Origin: Actinomycetes bacterium | GTDB taxonomy: Bacteria; Actinomycetota; Humimicrobiia; Humimicrobiales; Humimicrobiaceae | Assembly (NCBI GenBank): GCA_030603375.1 | Contig: JAUVXY010000050.1 | Coordinates: 1-9,781 of the forward strand | Length of the DNA: 9,781 nt | Reading direction: 5' to 3' | Part shown: in pieces, positions 7,051-9,781 of the stretch | Numbering within the stretch: the first letter of the stretch is position 1 | Layout: the number at the start of each line of letters is the position of its first letter | Position numbers and translations under genes: made by a program | Notes under the pieces: generated by a model | Databases searched by the model: none | What the model was told of the DNA's origin: nothing | The model's input: only the letters and a program-made list of their open reading frames with translations

Positions 7051-8672
7051 AAACTAAATTCATATTTGTCACAGGAGGAGTTTTGTCTTCACTTGGAAAA
7101 GGAATCTGTGCGGCTTCTCTGGGAAGACTTTTAAAAGCAAGAGACATCAGTGTAACAATTCAAAAATTTGACCCATATATAAACGTTGATCCGGGTACTA
7201 TGAACCCATTTCAACATGGAGAAGTTTTTGTGACTGAAGATGGTGGAGAAACAGACTTAGATTTGGGACATTATGAACGTTTCATAGATGAAAATTTATC
7301 CAAATACAATAATTTTACTTCTGGAGTAATTTATAAAACTGTTATAGACAATGAAAGAAAGGGCAAATATTTAGGTTCTACGATACAAGTGATACCACAC
7401 GTAACTGATGAAATAAAGAGAAGTATAAAAAGAACTCTGCAAAACAAAAAAGTGGATATAGTTATTACAGAAATAGGTGGGACAGTCGGGGATATTGAAA
7501 GTTTGCCATTTTTAGAAGCAATAAGACAATTTAAAAAAGATGTTGGCATGGAAAATGTTCTTTATGTGCATGTCACATATGTTCCATACCTTAAAACAAC
7601 AGGAGAGCTTAAAACAAAACCTACCCAGCACAGTGTAAAAGAGCTTAGAAGCATTGGCATTCAGCCTGACATAATTGTATGCAGAAGTGAAATCAAATTG
7701 TCAGATGATTTAAAGAATAAAATCTGCCTTTTTTGTGATATAGAAAAAGAAGCCAATATAAATGCAGTAGATGCAAAACACTTGTATGAGGTTCCACTGA
7801 TGCTGAGAGACGAAGGCTTTGATTCTATAGTGCTTTCCAAGTTAAAAATGAATAATAAGTTGTCTAATCTTAAAGATTGGGAAAAATTAGTAAATACCAT
7901 ACGCAACCTGAATGGTACAGTTACAATTGGAATAGTTGGGAAATATACAACTTTAAAAGATGCTTATTTAAGCATTGCAGAAGCTTTGAAACATGGAGGA
8001 TATTTTTTTAAAAAGAATATTGAGATTAAGTGGATAAATTCAGAAATTTTAGATAAGTTATACGATAACAAAGATTATCTGTCGGAGATAGACGGCATAC
8101 TTGTTCCGGGTGGATTTGGCATAAGAGGAATTAATGGAAAAATAAATGTTATCAAATTTGCAAGGGAAAGAAAGATACCTTTTTTTGGGATATGTCTTGG
8201 AATGCAGTGCGCAGTAATAGAATTTTCAAGAAATGTGCTTGGACTTAAAGATGCAAATAGTTCAGAATTTGATCATAGCACAAAAAATCCAGTGATTGAC
8301 ATAATGCCGGAACAGGAAACTATTAAAAACAAGGGTGGAACAATGCGCCTGGGAAGATATCCATGCAAAATAAAAAAAGGGTCCCTGGCTTATAAGGCTT
8401 ATAAAAAAGAAGTTATTTTTGAGAGACACAGGCACAGGTATGAATTAAATAACTATTATAGAGAATTAATAGAAAAAGCTGGTCTTGAAGCAACAGGAAT
8501 TTATCAGGAAAAAAATTTAGTTGAAATAGTGGAAATATCAGATCATCCATGGTTTGTAGCAGTTCAATTCCATCCTGAGTTTAAATCCAGACCCAGCAAG
8601 CCGCATCCTTTGTTCAGGGATTTTATATCTGCTGCTATAAAATATTCGTCATTAAATAAACGGAAGAAGTAA
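7047..8672 (+). CDS. pyrG: CTP synthase (glutamine hydrolysing)
   Basis: 541 residues, full length for PyrG (about 535-550). It converts UTP, ATP and glutamine to CTP. The N-terminal amidoligase domain (about 1-266) shows FVTGGVLSSLGKG (7-19), KFDPYINVDPGTMNP (40-54), the ETDLDLGHYERF segment (68-79) and TEIGGTVGDIES (141-152). The C-terminal class I glutaminase domain shows the oxyanion loop PGGFG (354-358), nucleophile C383 in GICLGMQ, and H509/E511 in FHPEF, so the Cys-His-Glu triad is complete. The start is a TTG at 7047, giving M-K-T-K-F-I-F-V-T-G-G, which fits the family exactly; the AAGGG at 7031-7035 is a distant possible ribosome binding site. With seven bases after recN there is no room for the GGG-leader attenuator known for pyrG in Bacillus, so that control is absent here unless a promoter lies inside recN. 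Confidence 0.98.
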   Translation: MKTKFIFVTGGVLSSLGKGICAASLGRLLKARDISVTIQKFDPYINVDPGTMNPFQHGEVFVTEDGGETDLDLGHYERFIDENLSKYNNFTSGVIYKTVIDNERKGKYLGSTIQVIPHVTDEIKRSIKRTLQNKKVDIVITEIGGTVGDIESLPFLEAIRQFKKDVGMENVLYVHVTYVPYLKTTGELKTKPTQHSVKELRSIGIQPDIIVCRSEIKLSDDLKNKICLFCDIEKEANINAVDAKHLYEVPLMLRDEGFDSIVLSKLKMNNKLSNLKDWEKLVNTIRNLNGTVTIGIVGKYTTLKDAYLSIAEALKHGGYFFKKNIEIKWINSEILDKLYDNKDYLSEIDGILVPGGFGIRGINGKINVIKFARERKIPFFGICLGMQCAVIEFSRNVLGLKDANSSEFDHSTKNPVIDIMPEQETIKNKGGTMRLGRYPCKIKKGSLAYKAYKKEVIFERHRHRYELNNYYRELIEKAGLEATGIYQEKNLVEIVEISDHPWFVAVQFHPEFKSRPSKPHPLFRDFISAAIKYSSLNKRKK

Positions 8673-8694
8673 ATTGTAGAAGAAATGAAAAAAA

Positions 8695-9432
8695 TTGATC
8701 TTTAAAACCAACAAGCTAAAAAATATTACAATTTTAATAAATTCTATTTTCCTGATTATTATAATTATTTTCACTCCACTTGCTTATTATGGCTTTAATC
8801 TTAATTTTTATAATAATCTTTATGAAAATAATGGGGTTTTTTCTGTTTTAGACAGAGACGATGTTCTAAATCTCACCAGGAATTTGTTTAATTTCTTTAG
8901 GTATAGAGCAACTCCTGAAAACAATATTTCTAAGAGTTCTGTAAGATACGCAGACAAAAGCATCAGCAGTGTTGCTTTTTTTAAGCCTGAGGAAATAAAT
9001 CATTTAAATGATGTCAGAAAATTATTGTGTAAAATATTTATTTTATATTATTTAAGCATAATTACAGTAATATTGTTAACTATATTATTGATTAAAAAAG
9101 ATGTTTTTAAATTCATAAAGAGTATTGGGTATATTTTTACTGCTTCTTCGTCTGCAGTATTATTTATAATGGCAGCCTTATTTGTTTTTGGGAAAAAAAA
9201 TTTCTGGGGTTTATTTGAAAATTTTCATTTAATGTTTTTCCCTCAGGGAAATTATATTTTTTCACAGGACTCGCTGATAATAACTCTTTTCCCTTTTGGT
9301 TTCTTTGGTGATTTTTTTATAAAGCTTGTTAAATGCTCGCTTGCGCTATCAATTGCTGTTTTAATATTGGGAATAATCTGTTTAAATATATCTAAAATAA
9401 AAAGAGAGGTATTTTGTGGGGGGCATCATTAA
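8695..9432 (+). CDS. DUF1461/TIGR01906-family integral membrane protein of unknown function
   Basis: 245 residues with four predicted membrane helices at about 11-33, 110-133, 144-166 and 211-232. Basic residues before helix 1 (KTNKLK), between helices 2 and 3 (IKKDVFKFIK) and at the C-terminus (KIKRE) predict both termini inside. The long loops 34-109 and 167-210 would then face outside. These loops carry the parts that resemble the family: a DRDDVLNLTRNLFNFF stretch (53-68), FFKPEEINHLNDV (95-107), and FHLMFFPQGN followed by DSLIITLFPFGFF (177-204). The biochemical role of this family is not known to me. The start is the TTG at 8695, because an in-frame TGA lies at 8686-8688; a GAAGAA at 8679-8684 is a weak ribosome binding site. 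It begins 22 bases after pyrG and ends one base before the ATG of the peptidase, so co-expression with both is likely. Confidence 0.8.
   Translation: MIFKTNKLKNITILINSIFLIIIIIFTPLAYYGFNLNFYNNLYENNGVFSVLDRDDVLNLTRNLFNFFRYRATPENNISKSSVRYADKSISSVAFFKPEEINHLNDVRKLLCKIFILYYLSIITVILLTILLIKKDVFKFIKSIGYIFTASSSAVLFIMAALFVFGKKNFWGLFENFHLMFFPQGNYIFSQDSLIITLFPFGFFGDFFIKLVKCSLALSIAVLILGIICLNISKIKREVFCGGHH
9403..9409 (+). promoter_or_regulatory. possible ribosome binding site for an upstream GTG start of the peptidase
   Basis: AGAGAGG lies six bases before a GTG at 9416 that is in frame with the ATG at 9434, so it could start the peptidase six codons earlier, overlapping the membrane-protein gene by 17 bases. 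The ATG itself has only a G-run (9418-9423) ten bases upstream. The site supports the GTG start by spacing, whereas family N-termini (M-I-N-x-x-R-L-L) support the ATG. Confidence 0.4.
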
Positions 9433-9433
9433 T

Positions 9434-9781
9434 ATGATTAACAATAAAAGATTGTTAGAAACTTTTGTTGAGCTTTTAAAAATTGAAAGTCCATCTAAGA
9501 GTGAAAAGCAAATAGTAAGTTCTGTAAGCAAAAAATTAAAAAATTTGGGAGCTGAAGTATATATTGACAATTGCGGCAATAAGTTTGGCGGAAACGCCGG
9601 CAACATAATAGCCACATACAAACCAAAAAATTCATCCGGAAGTACCCCTATTTTTTTAGGAGCGCATCTTGATACAGTAAAATTAAATGGGAGCATTGTT
9701 CCGATTATTAAAGATGGTAAAATAGTTAATGAAGATAAGAATTGTATATTAGGCGGAGATAATAAAGTTGCCGTAGCAGCA
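9434..9781 (+). CDS. M20 family metallopeptidase, PepT-like, C-terminus cut off by window edge
   Basis: The first 116 residues are visible, still in frame at the last base; family members are usually about 370-410 residues, so roughly 70% is missing. The product would be a cytoplasmic two-metal exopeptidase (tripeptidase-like). Visible motifs: the N-terminal MINNKRLLETFVELLKIESPS, in which the family usually has I-D-S-P-S; GNIIATY; the metal ligand motif GAHLDTV with H78 and D80; and LGGDNK with the bridging ligand D109, where the family commonly reads LGADDK. The second acidic residue of that pair is Asn here. The remaining ligands (Glu pair, Asp/Glu, His) lie beyond the window. The ATG at 9434 directly follows the TAA of the membrane-protein gene; an in-frame GTG at 9416 with a better Shine-Dalgarno is the alternative start. 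PepT-like versus another M20 subgroup is an inference from the N-terminal part only. Confidence 0.88.
   Translation, partial: MINNKRLLETFVELLKIESPSKSEKQIVSSVSKKLKNLGAEVYIDNCGNKFGGNAGNIIATYKPKNSSGSTPIFLGAHLDTVKLNGSIVPIIKDGKIVNEDKNCILGGDNKVAVAA

Noticed and set aside
9382..9696. Open frame on the - strand across the DUF1461/peptidase junction
   Set aside because: It opposes two well-supported coding frames, including the metal-binding GAHLDTV region of the peptidase, and has no family feature.

Overview
The window is AT-rich bacterial DNA. Two recN lines counted by hand (5281-5340 and 5881-5940) come to about 20-22% GC, while the first 240 bases of the leftmost gene come to about 42%. It holds nine protein genes, all on the + strand and tightly packed. 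Both ends are cut: the first gene lacks its N-terminus and the last lacks its C-terminal part. I saw no RNA gene, insertion sequence, CRISPR array, phage gene or convincing intrinsic terminator. The longest non-coding gap is 76 bases (4307-4382).

Layout: (1) 1-1200, the C-terminal bulk of a PilX-like pilus-associated or secreted protein. (2) 1248-7039, a housekeeping block: an M24 Xaa-Pro peptidase, translation elongation factor P (efp), antitermination factor NusB, a short-chain polyprenyl diphosphate synthase (ispA type), NAD kinase (nadK) and the DNA repair ATPase RecN. (3) 7047-8672, CTP synthase (pyrG). (4) 8695-9432, a four-helix membrane protein of the DUF1461/TIGR01906 family with unknown function. 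(5) 9434 to the end, the N-terminal part of an M20 PepT-like metallopeptidase.

Lineage: peptidase-efp-nusB-...-ispA-...-nadK-...-recN resembles the Firmicutes-type cluster with folD, xseA, xseB, dxs, tlyA and argR missing. A recN-to-pyrG neighbourhood is known from Actinobacteria (in Mycobacterium: tlyA-nadK-recN-two genes-pyrG). Together with low GC and a pilus gene just upstream, this suggests a deep-branching, probably uncultivated Gram-positive-affiliated lineage, perhaps a low-GC actinobacterial clade. That is inference from gene order; no marker was searched.

Function: the block mixes translation and transcription factors (efp, nusB), isoprenoid and NADP supply (ispA, nadK), repair (recN), CTP synthesis (pyrG) and peptide breakdown (two metallopeptidases). 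It looks like a long housekeeping operon whose members share expression rather than one pathway. The most notable local features are at gene junctions: a five-codon mini-ORF bridging recN and pyrG, consecutive TTG starts, and a lack of Shine-Dalgarno sequences at several genes. The DUF1461 protein is the only gene in the window whose biochemical role is truly unknown. I found no convincing new multi-gene system.
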